Positions 34,738 to 43,448 of a stretch of DNA of 64,000 bases are shown one piece after another. Position numbers and translations under genes: made by a program. The notes under the pieces were generated by a model, which saw only the letters and a program-made list of their open reading frames with translations, had not been told where the DNA came from and searched no databases. Where the stretch lies: assembly GCA_964628835.1 (NCBI GenBank), contig CAZVME010000003.1, positions 1 to 64,000 of the forward strand, read 5' to 3'. Origin of the DNA: JAAGZL01 sp964628835. Lineage in GTDB: Bacteria > Pseudomonadota > Gammaproteobacteria > Chromatiales > Chromatiaceae. How positions within the stretch are numbered: position 1 is the first letter of the stretch; the number at the start of each line of letters is the position of its first letter.

Positions 34738-34763
34738 GGGGTCTGACCCAAGGGTCAGACCCC
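34738..34763. terminator. Bidirectional hairpin between bamD and glnB
   Basis: A 12-bp perfect inverted repeat (GGGGTCTGACCC at 34738-34749 and GGGTCAGACCCC at 34752-34763) with a 2-nt loop lies between two convergent stops. It can fold on either transcript. There is no clear T-run, so it may be a repeat element acting as a terminator or transcript stabiliser. Confidence 0.6.
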
Positions 34764-34780
34764 GAAATATTCTGGTTGGA

Positions 34781-35119
34781 TCAGATTGCTGATTCGTCCT
34801 CTTCCCCAGTACGGATTCTGACCACCTTCTCCACTGAGGAGACAAAGATCTTACCGTCACCGATCTTGCCGGTTCGAGCGGCATTAACTATGGTGTCTAT
34901 ACACTCATCCAGCTGATCCTCTTTTATCACCAGCTCCAGCTTCAACTTGGGCAGAAAGTCCACCACATACTCTGCTCCCCGATACAGTTCGGTATGCCCC
35001 TTCTGACGACCAAACCCCTTGACCTCGATGGCTGTCATGCCAGTTATTCCGATAGCAGAGAGGGCCTCTCTCACATCATCCAGCTTAAACGGTTTGATAA
35101 TCACGTCGACTTTTTTCAT
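34781..35119 (-). CDS. glnB: Nitrogen regulatory protein PII
   Basis: A 112-residue PII trimer protein that senses 2-oxoglutarate, ATP/ADP and, through uridylylation, glutamine. The T-loop has the modified tyrosine in GHTELYRGAEYVV (Y51), the B-loop is RTGKIGDGKIFV, and the N terminus MKKVDVIIKPFKLDDVREAL is standard. It follows nadE, an association seen in other Gammaproteobacteria (nadE-glnB). GlnB rather than GlnK is chosen because no amtB is near. Confidence 0.93.
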   Translation of the reverse strand: MKKVDVIIKPFKLDDVREALSAIGITGMTAIEVKGFGRQKGHTELYRGAEYVVDFLPKLKLELVIKEDQLDECIDTIVNAARTGKIGDGKIFVSSVEKVVRIRTGEEDESAI

Positions 35120-35162
35120 TGTGTTGTAACTCCAATCTATGTTCCCATCATCTTACTTCAGG

Positions 35163-35235
35163 CAGGGGTCAGAGTCGATTGCAGCAAATATTTCTATACT
35201 ATTTCACCACCTACCCACAATCGACTCCGACCCTG
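35163..35235. repeat. Inverted repeat element between nadE and glnB
   Basis: CAGGGGTCAGAGTCGATTG (35163-35181) and CAATCGACTCCGACCCTG (35218-35235) are inverted copies with two differences, 36 nt apart. The right end stops 2 nt before the nadE stop codon. Same family as 29874-29936 and 43944-44011. Confidence 0.6.
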
Positions 35236-35237
35236 AT

Positions 35238-36839
35238 TCAGAACCCACTGGTTAGCGGGTAGCGGCGATCACGCCCAAATGCCCGACGTGTGATCTTTAC
35301 CCCCGGTGGCGCTTGCCTGCGTTTGTATTCATTTCGATCCACCATCCTGGCAACCCGGCGCACCATATCCGCATCATAGCCCGCGTCGATTATCTCCCTG
35401 GTGCTCTGTTCGTGTTCGATATAACGGGCCAGGATCTCATCCAGGACATCATACGGTGGCAGGCTGTCTGAATCTTTCTGATCTGGCGCCAGCTCCGCTG
35501 AGGGCGGACGCTCTATCACCCGGCGCGGTATGATCTCCCGCTCCCGATTACAGTACTCAGACAGTTGGTAGGCCAGCATCTTGGGGACATCTTTGATCGG
35601 GGCAAAACCGCCAGCCATGTCGCCATACAGGGTGGCATAACCAACAGACATCTCACTCTTGTTACCGGTGGTGAGCAGGATCTTACCCTTCTTGTTACTG
35701 ATGGCCATCAGGATTATGCCACGGCAGCGGGCCTGGATATTCTCTTCGGTCACATCCCGTTTGGTTCCGGCAAACTCCTCCTTGAGCATATCCAGAAAGG
35801 CGTTGAAGGCCGGTTCGATGGCTATGGTGCGGTGCTCTACTCCCAGGGTCTCGGCCTGCTTGACCGCATCCTCGTTACTCATATCTGAGGTGTAACAGGA
35901 TGGCATCATCACCACCTCCACGTTCTCCGGCCCCAAGGCATCGGCCGCAATGGCCAGGGTCAGGGCTGAATCAATACCACCGGACAGGCCCAGCACCGCA
36001 CCTTTGAACCCATTCTTAACCACATAGTCACGTACTCCCAGCACCAGGGTGTTGTAGATACCTGCCACCTCATCGGGATAGGGTGCAATCTCGCCGGTCA
36101 CTGGCACTCCCCTCTGGAACTCCACCAGGGTTTGCACCTCCTGATGAAATGGTGCTCGCTGCGTCAACTCCCCAGCAGCATCCACCACGAATGAACCGCC
36201 ATCGAACACCAGTTCATCCTGCCCCCCCACCAGGTTCACGTAGGCAATGGGCAGGCCAGTCTCCTGGCTGCGCTTGCGTATCAGCTGTTCCCGTTCCACC
36301 GCCTTGCCGGTGTGAAATGGCGACGCATTCAGGTTCAACAGGATCTTGGCACCCGCCTCGGCCGCGTGCGCCACCGGCGCCTTGTACCAGATGTCCTCAC
36401 AGATGGTGAGTCCCACCGGTACACCGTTCAGTTCCACCACGCAGGGCCTGGTTCCAGCCTCGAAGTAACGCTTTTCATCAAACACGCTGTAGTTGGGCAG
36501 CAGGGCCTTGAAGTACTCGGCGATGATCTCCCCGTCCCGTATCACCCCCGCAGCGTTATACAGCTTACCTGCCTTGACGCGTGGATACCCCAGGATAATG
36601 CTGATCTCCGGTACCGCACGCGATATATCATCCAGAGACCGCTCCACCCGCTCCATCAGTTCGGAACGCAGCAACAGATCCTCTGGGGGATATCCGGTCA
36701 GGGTCAGCTCTGGAAACATGACTGCATGTGCGCCCTGTATATCCCGGGCATAAACAGCGGCATCAATAACCCGCTTGCTGTTTCCAGCGATATCGCCAAC
36801 CAAAAGATTAATTTGCGCCAGAGATAATTTAAAATTCAA
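35238..36839 (-). CDS. nadE: Glutamine-dependent NAD+ synthetase
   Basis: Final step of NAD synthesis, amidating NaAD with glutamine ammonia. The 533-residue product joins an N-terminal nitrilase-type glutaminase (about 1-265; Glu in FPELTLTGYPPEDLLL, Lys, Cys in GLTICEDIWY) to a C-terminal synthetase with the P-loop GLSGGIDSALTLAIAADAL (about 282-300). The TTG at 36839 (NFKLSLAQINLLVGDI) is preferred since AAGG lies 8 nt upstream; an in-frame TTG at 36881 would start inside a dispersed repeat and add 14 residues. Confidence 0.93.
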   Translation of the reverse strand: MNFKLSLAQINLLVGDIAGNSKRVIDAAVYARDIQGAHAVMFPELTLTGYPPEDLLLRSELMERVERSLDDISRAVPEISIILGYPRVKAGKLYNAAGVIRDGEIIAEYFKALLPNYSVFDEKRYFEAGTRPCVVELNGVPVGLTICEDIWYKAPVAHAAEAGAKILLNLNASPFHTGKAVEREQLIRKRSQETGLPIAYVNLVGGQDELVFDGGSFVVDAAGELTQRAPFHQEVQTLVEFQRGVPVTGEIAPYPDEVAGIYNTLVLGVRDYVVKNGFKGAVLGLSGGIDSALTLAIAADALGPENVEVVMMPSCYTSDMSNEDAVKQAETLGVEHRTIAIEPAFNAFLDMLKEEFAGTKRDVTEENIQARCRGIILMAISNKKGKILLTTGNKSEMSVGYATLYGDMAGGFAPIKDVPKMLAYQLSEYCNREREIIPRRVIERPPSAELAPDQKDSDSLPPYDVLDEILARYIEHEQSTREIIDAGYDADMVRRVARMVDRNEYKRRQAPPGVKITRRAFGRDRRYPLTSGF

Positions 36840-36870
36840 TGGAGAAGCCTTCTGTATACCTAAAAGAATT

Positions 36871-36965
36871 ACTCTCGCCAAGACGCCAAGAACACAAAGT
36901 TATAACTTATTGTTACTAGAGAGTAAAAAACAGCTCCCTTGGCGCCTTTACATCTTGGCGCGAAA
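36871..36965. repeat. CTCTCGCCAAGACGCC repeat with inverted partner
   Basis: ACTCTCGCCAAGACGCCAAG (36871-36890) faces an inverted, less perfect end at 36938-36965 (CTTGGCGCC..TCTTGGCGCGA). Non-coding; upstream of nadE. Same family as the ends at 29541, 32031 and 41210. With the sucD terminator it fills the 324-bp gap 36840-37163. Confidence 0.55.
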
Positions 36966-37084
36966 ACAATGTTATTTCTGTACAAACATTACCCAGGGTT
37001 CGTAAGCAGGAGAAATATATACAATCGCGACACTACAGGCCAGTACTGATCAACGCAGAGTAGTCTGGATCAGTTCTCAGTACC

Positions 37085-37135
37085 AACACAAAAACCAAAA
37101 ACAAATAGGCCCCCAGGCTTGCACCTGGAGGCCCA
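37085..37135 (-). terminator. Rho-independent terminator of sucCD
   Basis: On the minus strand a 10-bp stem (37124-37133 with 37108-37117, one G-T pair) and a 6-nt loop are followed by TATTTGTTTTTGGTTTTTG. It lies 30 nt after the sucD stop. Confidence 0.8.
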
Positions 37136-37163
37136 TCTTTCCAAGCAACTGGTCAGTTGATGC

Positions 37164-38033
37164 TTAGCCCATGAGCTCCAGCATCTTCTTGCCCAGTTCA
37201 GCCGGGGAACGCACGGTGGCAACACCTGCCGCCTCGAGGGCAGCAAATTTACCATCGGCCGTACCCTTGCCACCACTTACGATGGCTCCAGCATGCCCCA
37301 TGCGCTTACCGGCAGGTGCGGTAACACCGGCAATATAAGCCACAACCGGCTTAGAGATATTGGCCTGGATGTACTCTGCAGCATCCTCTTCGGCACTACC
37401 GCCTATCTCACCCACCATAATGATACCTTCGGTCTGCGGGTCATCCTTGAACAGTGTCAACACATCGATGAAGTTCATGCCCTGAATTGGATCTCCGCCA
37501 ATACCCACGCAGGTGCTCTGACCCAGCCCGGTAACGGTGGTCTGATATACCGCTTCGTAGGTGAGGGTACCGGAGCGTGAGACCACGCCAATCTTGCCTG
37601 GCTTGTGGATCATGCCCGGCATGATGCCGATCTTGCACTCTCCGGGAGTGATAACGCCTGGGCAGTTAGGACCGATCAGAAAAGAGTCGCTATCGGCCAG
37701 TGCCGCCTTAACCTTCATCATATCCAGCACCGGGATACCCTCGGTGATGGCCACGATCACTTTTATTCCGGCATCGGCTGCTTCCAGGATGGCGTCAGCA
37801 GCGAATGGAGGTGGCACGTAGATCATGGTGGCGTCGGCGCCGGTGGCGTCCACGGCATCGTGCACGGTGTTGAACACCGGCAGATCCAGATGGCTCTGAC
37901 CACCCTTGCCTGGGGTTACACCACCAACTACTTTGGTGCCATAGGCAACGGCTTGCTCGGTGTGAAAGGTTCCCTGCTTGCCGGTGAAGCCCTGGCAGAT
38001 AACCTTGGTGTCTTTATTAATAAGAATACTCAT
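37164..38033 (-). CDS. sucD: Succinyl-CoA synthetase alpha subunit
   Basis: TCA-cycle enzyme subunit carrying the phospho-histidine. The 289-residue product has the CoA-binding Rossmann domain (MSILINKDTKVICQGFTGKQGTFH) and the phospho-His loop GHAGAIVSGGKGTA near residue 246. It starts 12 nt after sucC and ends before a good terminator. No sucAB is adjacent in the window. Confidence 0.96.
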   Translation of the reverse strand: MSILINKDTKVICQGFTGKQGTFHTEQAVAYGTKVVGGVTPGKGGQSHLDLPVFNTVHDAVDATGADATMIYVPPPFAADAILEAADAGIKVIVAITEGIPVLDMMKVKAALADSDSFLIGPNCPGVITPGECKIGIMPGMIHKPGKIGVVSRSGTLTYEAVYQTTVTGLGQSTCVGIGGDPIQGMNFIDVLTLFKDDPQTEGIIMVGEIGGSAEEDAAEYIQANISKPVVAYIAGVTAPAGKRMGHAGAIVSGGKGTADGKFAALEAAGVATVRSPAELGKKMLELMG

Positions 38034-38045
38034 GTTCTGTTCCCC

Positions 38046-39209
38046 TTAACCCTTGGCCACTGCCACGACCTGCTCGGCCGCTGTGTTGAGATCGGCTGCA
38101 GTAGTGATTGCCAGACCGCTGTTGGCCAGAATTTCCAGACCCTGCGGTGCATTGGTGCCTTCCAGCCGTACCACTACGGGAACACTCACTCCCACCTCTT
38201 TAACTGCGGAGATAATACCCTCAGCGATGAGATCGCAGCGTACGATACCACCAAAGATGTTTACCAGCACCGCCCCTACCTTGTCGTCAGATAGGATCAG
38301 CTTGAACGCCTCAGCCACTCGCTCTGCGGTGGTGCCACCACCCACATCCAGAAAGTTAGCCGGAGAGCCACCCTTGAGTTGAACCAGATCCATGGTGGCC
38401 ATGGCCAGACCAGCGCCATTTACCATGCAGCCGATATTGCCATCCAGGGTAATGTAGTTCAGGTCATGCTCTTTGGCTGCCGCCTCGCGGGCATCTTCCT
38501 GGGTAATATCACGCAGGGCCACCAGCTCAGGATTACGATAGTGGGCGTTGTCATCCAGATTGATCTTGGCATCGATGGCGATCAGTTCACCACTACCGGT
38601 AACTACCAGCGGGTTGATCTCCACCAGGCTGGCATCAGAATCCATAAACATGCTGTAGAGGCCAAACATGAACTTCTGGAAATCGCGGATCTGTTGTCCC
38701 TCCAGCGCCAGGGCAAAGGCCAGCTTGCGACACTGGTATGGTTGCAGACCAGCAGCGTGATCCACGGTGATGGTATGGATTCGCTCTGGAGTCTCCTCGG
38801 CGACCTCCTCAATGTTCATGCCGCCATCTTGAGAGGCCATAAACAGAACCTTGCGGCTCTCGCGATCTACCAACACGCTCAAATAGAGCTCACGGCCAAT
38901 GTCAGTGGGCTCTTCTACTAATAGAGTATTGATCGGCAGCCCAGGCTCTCCGGTCTGCTTGGTAACCAGCATACTGCCGAGCATACGGTCGGCCTCTGCC
39001 TCCACCTGATCCAGGCTATCCACCAGGACTACGCCACCAGCCTTGCCGCGGCCACCTGCATGTACCTGCGCCTTAACTACCCAACGTTCGCCACCCAGTA
39101 TCTGAGCCGCTTCTCTGGCTTCGGATACGGATGAAGCAGGATTTCCTTTGGTAACTGGAATCCCATACTTTGCAAACAACTGCTTCGCTTGATATTCGTG
39201 TAGGTTCAT
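38046..39209 (-). CDS. sucC: Succinyl-CoA synthetase beta subunit
   Basis: Nucleotide-binding ATP-grasp subunit of succinyl-CoA synthetase. The 387-residue product has MNLHEYQAKQLFAKYGIPV, VVKAQVHAGGRGKAGGV (nucleotide grip), VEINPLVVT and NIFGGIVRCDLIAEGI. The full family length; first gene of the sucCD unit, whose promoter should lie in 39210-39298. Confidence 0.96.
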   Translation of the reverse strand: MNLHEYQAKQLFAKYGIPVTKGNPASSVSEAREAAQILGGERWVVKAQVHAGGRGKAGGVVLVDSLDQVEAEADRMLGSMLVTKQTGEPGLPINTLLVEEPTDIGRELYLSVLVDRESRKVLFMASQDGGMNIEEVAEETPERIHTITVDHAAGLQPYQCRKLAFALALEGQQIRDFQKFMFGLYSMFMDSDASLVEINPLVVTGSGELIAIDAKINLDDNAHYRNPELVALRDITQEDAREAAAKEHDLNYITLDGNIGCMVNGAGLAMATMDLVQLKGGSPANFLDVGGGTTAERVAEAFKLILSDDKVGAVLVNIFGGIVRCDLIAEGIISAVKEVGVSVPVVVRLEGTNAPQGLEILANSGLAITTAADLNTAAEQVVAVAKG

Positions 39210-39298
39210 CTCTTGTGTAACCCGTCCGTTAGAAAAAAGGAGTAGTATTCTTATCTAATTTCACCAAATGTGCAAAACTTAGGGATTGTTATTTTTAT

Positions 39299-39532
39299 AT
39301 GGGTATTCGCTATATTTTGCTAGGCCTGGTTTTATGGCTACTTTTCAGCATAATCCGCAGGTATCTTTGGCGGCGCAAGAGAGAGCGCAAAGCCCGGCTA
39401 GCGAGACGCGCCAAGAATATGGTGGCATGTGACTACTGTGACATTCATCTGCCACAGGATGAGGCTATCTGCCATGACGGCCATTACTATTGCTGTAAAG
39501 ACCACTTACGGTTGAGCAAAAAAGAGGAATAA
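39299..39532 (+). CDS. PP0621-like small zinc-ribbon membrane protein
   Basis: A 77-residue protein: an N-terminal membrane helix (about 4-20), a strongly basic stretch (RRYLWRRKRERKARLARRA), and a treble-clef-type metal site (CDYCDIHLPQDEAICHDGHYYCCKDH). This is the PP0621 / MYND-finger protein found directly upstream of pilS in Pseudomonas and relatives. pilS starts 3 nt after the stop, so translation is coupled. The function is unknown; a link to pilus regulation is inferred from location only. Confidence 0.82.
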   Translation: MGIRYILLGLVLWLLFSIIRRYLWRRKRERKARLARRAKNMVACDYCDIHLPQDEAICHDGHYYCCKDHLRLSKKEE

Positions 39533-39535
39533 CAG

Positions 39536-41167
39536 ATGTTCAGCCTGCAGTGGTATAAACGCGGTAATAGTGACACACAGGATCAGTCCAGATCCCATGG
39601 CTGGCGTATGCTGCAGCTCTCTTTCTTCTACCGCCTGACCCTCTCATTTACCCTGATAGGCCTGTTTTTTGCTGACATTGGGCCGCTGTTTCTCGGCCAA
39701 TATAATCCCGCCCTGTATGCCCTGGTAGGTATCGCCTATTTTGGCCTGGTGGCGGCAAGCGGAATCCCACTCTATCTACGCAGCCCCAATCCATATAAAC
39801 AGTCTTATCTACTGGTGTATCTGGACATAGTGGCCATCATCCTGTTGATGCATGCCAGCGGCGGCGTAACCACCGGCCTGGGTATGCTGCTATTGATATC
39901 CATTGCGTCTGGAAGTGCAGTGATGCGGGGGCGCACGGCACTGGCCTTCTCCGCCATAGCTGCCATCTGCATTCTGGCAGAACAGCTGTTCAGCCAACTG
40001 TATGGATCGTTCCCAACCACCGCCTACACCCAGGCCGGTATATTGGGCGCCAGTTTTTTTGCCATGGCCATCCTGGCTGACGCCCTATCCAGAAATCTGC
40101 GTGAATCAGAACAGCTAGCAAGCCAGAGAGAGCTGGATATGGCCAACCTGGAGCAGTTGAATGACTACATCATTCAACATATGCAGGCCGGGATCATAGT
40201 GGTGGACACCCACCAGCGCATACGTCTAATGAATGAGTATGCCTGGTATCTGTTAGGCATGCCGGATGCCAGCACCGGACAGCTTCTGCTACAGGCATCT
40301 CCAGAACTGGTGGGGCAGTTGGATAGCTGGAACAGCGAAAACACAAGCCGCCCCATGACATTCAACACCACACCCGGAAGGCGTGAACTCCAAGCCAAGT
40401 TCAGCACCCTGGGAGGCACACAACAGGCTGGCGCCATGATATACCTGGAAGATACCGCCACACTTACACGCAGGGCACAACAGATGAAGCTGGCATCTCT
40501 AGGACGTTTAACTGTGAGTATCGCCCACGAGATCCGCAACCCCCTGGGGGCCATCAGTCACGCCCAGCAGCTACTGGGAGAATCACCGCGACTGGACCAG
40601 GCAGACAAGCGACTGAACGAGATCATTCACACCAATACGGATCGGGTTAATGACATCATCGAGAGTGTAATGAACCTCTCCCGCCGCAAACAATCACATC
40701 TGGACAGCATAGAACTCGGCCCCTGGCTGAATAATTTTCTGGAGGAGTTCTGCCACACCCATAAGTTGGCCTCTGAAGCCCTGCAGATATCGGTGCAACC
40801 GGAAAACACCCTGGTGCAGGCCGACCCAACACAGCTGCGACAGCTGTTAACCAACCTGTGCGAAAACTCCATCTGTCACTTCCATCTGGATAAGAAGGAG
40901 CTGAAAATCAGCATAAGTGGTGGTGCGGCCCACGAGTCAGGCGGGGCATTTCTGGAGATCATCGATAATGGACCCGGAATTAAACAGGAGGTGGCGCGAC
41001 AGATCTTCGAACCATTCTTCACCACCCGCAACGCCGGGACCGGGCTGGGTCTGTATATTGCCAAGGAGTTAAGCGAGGCCAACAGTCTGGAGCTGGAGTA
41101 TAAACCCACACCTATGGGTGGCAGCTGTTTTCATATAAGCTTCCCTGATGTACAACCCATGGGCTAA
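39536..41167 (+). CDS. pilS: PilS, sensor histidine kinase for pilin transcription
   Basis: A 543-residue kinase. Six membrane helices at about 30-190 (PilS/ArlS-like sensor), a PAS domain (about 205-310; LEQLNDYIIQHMQAGIIVVD), HisKA with VSIAHEIRNPLGAISHAQ (phospho-His about 333), and HATPase with NLCENSI, DNGPGI and GTGLGLYIAKEL. It phosphorylates PilR; in Pseudomonas it also senses inner-membrane PilA. Normally pilR follows at once, but here 554 nt with a repeat-bounded cassette separate the two. Confidence 0.92.
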   Translation: MFSLQWYKRGNSDTQDQSRSHGWRMLQLSFFYRLTLSFTLIGLFFADIGPLFLGQYNPALYALVGIAYFGLVAASGIPLYLRSPNPYKQSYLLVYLDIVAIILLMHASGGVTTGLGMLLLISIASGSAVMRGRTALAFSAIAAICILAEQLFSQLYGSFPTTAYTQAGILGASFFAMAILADALSRNLRESEQLASQRELDMANLEQLNDYIIQHMQAGIIVVDTHQRIRLMNEYAWYLLGMPDASTGQLLLQASPELVGQLDSWNSENTSRPMTFNTTPGRRELQAKFSTLGGTQQAGAMIYLEDTATLTRRAQQMKLASLGRLTVSIAHEIRNPLGAISHAQQLLGESPRLDQADKRLNEIIHTNTDRVNDIIESVMNLSRRKQSHLDSIELGPWLNNFLEEFCHTHKLASEALQISVQPENTLVQADPTQLRQLLTNLCENSICHFHLDKKELKISISGGAAHESGGAFLEIIDNGPGIKQEVARQIFEPFFTTRNAGTGLGLYIAKELSEANSLELEYKPTPMGGSCFHISFPDVQPMG

Positions 41168-41209
41168 CCCAGTGTATTTTTTGATACTATCAGAATTCGC
41201 ATAGTTGAT

Positions 41210-41691
41210 ACTCGCGCAAAGACGCAAAGGGAAAGGCGGCTAATGGTAGAAAACGAGATTGGAAAGTATATTGTCGATACTGCGGTTCAGATTCACCGCG
41301 AGACCGGGCCTGGGTTGCTGGAAACGGTCTATGAAGCCATCCTGGCTCATCAGTTACAGCAACGAGGGTTTCAGGTTGAACGGCAAGTTGCCATCCCCAT
41401 TGAATACCGTGGGCTCAGGTTTAATGAAGGCTTCCGGGCCGACCTCATTGTTGAGAGTAGAGTCATTATTGAGCTCAAGTGTGTTGAAAAACTCAACAAT
41501 GCGCACAAAAAACAACTGCTCACATATTCTGAGCCTTACCGGGATGCATCTAGGTTACCTATTGAACTTCAGTGAATCACTAATGAAGAGTGGCATTAAT
41601 CGCATGGTCAATCGCCTTGTTGAATGAATTCAATAATCCTTTGTGTGCTTTGCGTCTTTGCGTCTTTGCGTCTTTGCGTCTTTGCGCGAGT
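41210..41691. mobile_element. GxxExxY cassette with perfect 20-bp terminal inverted repeats
   Basis: The left end ACTCGCGCAAAGACGC-AAAG (41210-41229) and right end (41672-41691) are perfect 20-bp inverted copies. The right end is extended by four tandem GCGTCTTT 8-mers (41652-41683). The cassette contains only a GxxExxY gene. It sits between pilS and pilR, which are normally adjacent, so it is best read as an insertion. Such inverted-end GxxExxY cassettes recur in many bacterial genomes; how they move is unknown. Confidence 0.7.
41243..41627 (+). pseudogene. Frameshifted GxxExxY-family protein
   Basis: The first frame gives a good GxxExxY protein up to residue 95: GKYIVDTAVQIHRETGPGLLETVYE (with the naming motif), FRADLIVESRVIIELKCVEKLN and HKKQLLTY. 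There the frame breaks: an extra T at about 41527-41528 turns the expected continuation into SEPYRDASRLPIELQ-stop at 41575. The +1 frame from 41529 supplies the missing family C terminus (LSLTGMHLGYLLNFSESLMKSGINRMV). Repaired, the protein would be 127 residues, normal for the family. The D...ELK pattern suggests a PD-(D/E)XK nuclease-like fold. A sequencing error or slippage at the T pair is the alternative. Confidence 0.8.
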
Positions 41692-41721
41692 CAATTATTA
41701 GCCTGAAGAGCCAAAAATAAA

Positions 41722-43068
41722 ATGAGCGACCCATTAGCACTAATCGTTGACGACGAGCCAGACATCAGGGAACTGCTTGAAATCACACTTACCCGCATGG
41801 GAGTAAAGACCAGTTCTGCATCAGATCTGGCAGAGGCGCGCGCTCACCTGGACCAGCAGACCTTCGACCTCTGCCTCACCGACATGCGACTCCCGGATGG
41901 CAACGGCATAGACCTGGTGCGCGAGATAGGGAGTGACTACCCGCAACTACCGGTGGCGGTAATCACCGCCCACGGCAACATGGAGAGCGCCATTGAGGCC
42001 CTCAAGGCCGGGGCCTTCGATTTCGTATCCAAGCCGGTGGATCTCCAAATGTTACGTCGCCTGGTGGAGACCGCCCTCAGACTTAATAGTGAACAGCAGC
42101 AACCGGACAGCAGGGAAGATGGCGACCACCCCACCACATCCACTCTTCTGGGTAAGTCTCCAGAAATAGAGGCGATCCGCAACATGACCATCAAGCTGGC
42201 CCGCAACCAGGCACCGGTCTATATCAGCGGTGAGTCAGGCACCGGCAAGGAGCTGGCAGCCAGACTGATACACCAACAGGGACCCAGATCCAAACAGTCC
42301 TTTGTGGCAGTCAACTGCGGGGCCATACCCCAGGAGTTGATGGAGAGCGAATTTTTCGGACATAAAAAGGGTAGCTTTACCGGGGCGGTCGCAGACAAGG
42401 CCGGACTATTCCAAGCCGCAGATGGTGGCACCCTGTTTCTGGACGAGGTGGCAGACCTACCGCTTCCCATGCAGGTAAAGCTGCTGCGCGCCATCCAGGA
42501 AAAGAGCATACGTCCAATTGGCGGACAGCAGGAGATCCCGGTGGACGTACGTATCATAAGCGCCACCCACCAGGATCTGGCGCAGATGGTGGAGGACGAG
42601 GAGTTTCGCCAGGACCTGTTCTACCGCATAAATGTAATCGAACTACACATCCCCCCCCTGCGCGAACGCCAGGAAGATATACCCATACTGGTAAAGAGCA
42701 TCCTCACCAAGCTCGCTGAGGCAAACTCAATTACCGAACCGAAAATTGGACGCAATGCACTAAAAAGGCTCTACAACTACCCATTTCCAGGAAACGTGCG
42801 GCAACTCGAAAACACCCTGGAGCGGGCATTAACCATGTGTGACGATGGCGCGGTGGGCCTGGAACATCTGAACCTGCCAGAGCCATCCCCAATGCAACTT
42901 GAGATGAGTGAAAACCAGCCGCTGGAAGAGTACCTGGAACAGATTGAACGCCAGGCCATCATCCGCGCACTGGAAGAGACGCGCTGGAATCGCACCGCTG
43001 CCGCAAAAAAACTGGGGCTCAGTTTCCGCGCCCTGCGCTACCGCCTGAGCAAACTGGGCATAGAGTAG
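41722..43068 (+). CDS. pilR: PilR, sigma-54-dependent response regulator
   Basis: A 448-residue NtrC-family activator: receiver domain (about 1-120, phospho-Asp in DLCLTDMRLPDG), AAA+ domain (about 140-375) with Walker A GESGTGKEL, the sigma-54 contact loop as GSFTGA (about 220) and Walker B GGTLFLDEVADL, and a Fis-type HTH at the end (RTAAAKKLGLSFRALRYRL). It should activate pilA with sigma-54; both a matching promoter and TGTC-type sites lie between it and pilA. Confidence 0.94.
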   Translation: MSDPLALIVDDEPDIRELLEITLTRMGVKTSSASDLAEARAHLDQQTFDLCLTDMRLPDGNGIDLVREIGSDYPQLPVAVITAHGNMESAIEALKAGAFDFVSKPVDLQMLRRLVETALRLNSEQQQPDSREDGDHPTTSTLLGKSPEIEAIRNMTIKLARNQAPVYISGESGTGKELAARLIHQQGPRSKQSFVAVNCGAIPQELMESEFFGHKKGSFTGAVADKAGLFQAADGGTLFLDEVADLPLPMQVKLLRAIQEKSIRPIGGQQEIPVDVRIISATHQDLAQMVEDEEFRQDLFYRINVIELHIPPLRERQEDIPILVKSILTKLAEANSITEPKIGRNALKRLYNYPFPGNVRQLENTLERALTMCDDGAVGLEHLNLPEPSPMQLEMSENQPLEEYLEQIERQAIIRALEETRWNRTAAAKKLGLSFRALRYRLSKLGIE

Positions 43069-43116
43069 TTCGGCTTCCCAGGCGGACGCCCCCCCTGCCT
43101 GGCAACTGTGAACCAA

Positions 43117-43157
43117 GTCACCTTTCCCATACGACCCATGTGACATTTTTTGTCACC
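43117..43157. promoter_or_regulatory. Candidate PilR-binding sites
   Basis: A perfect 5-bp-arm palindrome GTGAC-N7-GTCAC at 43140-43156 gives TGTC cores on both strands, and another GTCACC lies at 43117-43122. PilR of Pseudomonas recognises repeated TGTC-type cores upstream of the pilin promoter. The distance to the sigma-54 promoter (about 150-190 bp) suits an enhancer site. Confidence 0.5.
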
Positions 43158-43306
43158 TAGTGCTAATCTTTTACGCTACTCAAGGGCATCTGTCTCTTCA
43201 CGGGCCAGCTCATTAGATACGAAAACATATAAAATAGATTAAAATATTTATGTAACACATTGTATTGACAATACAATCTAATAAGAACGATAATCCCACA
43301 CTTAGT

Positions 43307-43323
43307 TTGGCATAGTTGCTGCT
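43307..43323 (+). promoter_or_regulatory. pilA: Sigma-54 promoter of pilA
   Basis: TTGGCATAGTTGCTGCT has the invariant GG (43309-43310) and GC (43321-43322) exactly 10 nt apart, with TTGGCA at the -24 element. The predicted start is near 43334, leaving a 5' leader of about 115 nt before the pilA ATG. The rest of 43069-43448 holds no gene. Confidence 0.75.
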
Positions 43324-43448
43324 TGCTTTAGGGGTAAGAACTGAATCAACACCACGGATTGGTCTTGGCGAGATTGGATACAGCCATAAGTTTATTAAAA
43401 CGCGACAAACAACCACCTATACAGAATTGTATATACCAGGAGATAAAC

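Noticed and set aside
41652..41683. CRISPR-like array from the tandem GCGTCTTT units
   Set aside because: Four contiguous 8-mers with no spacers; a simple tandem repeat at the end of the cassette.
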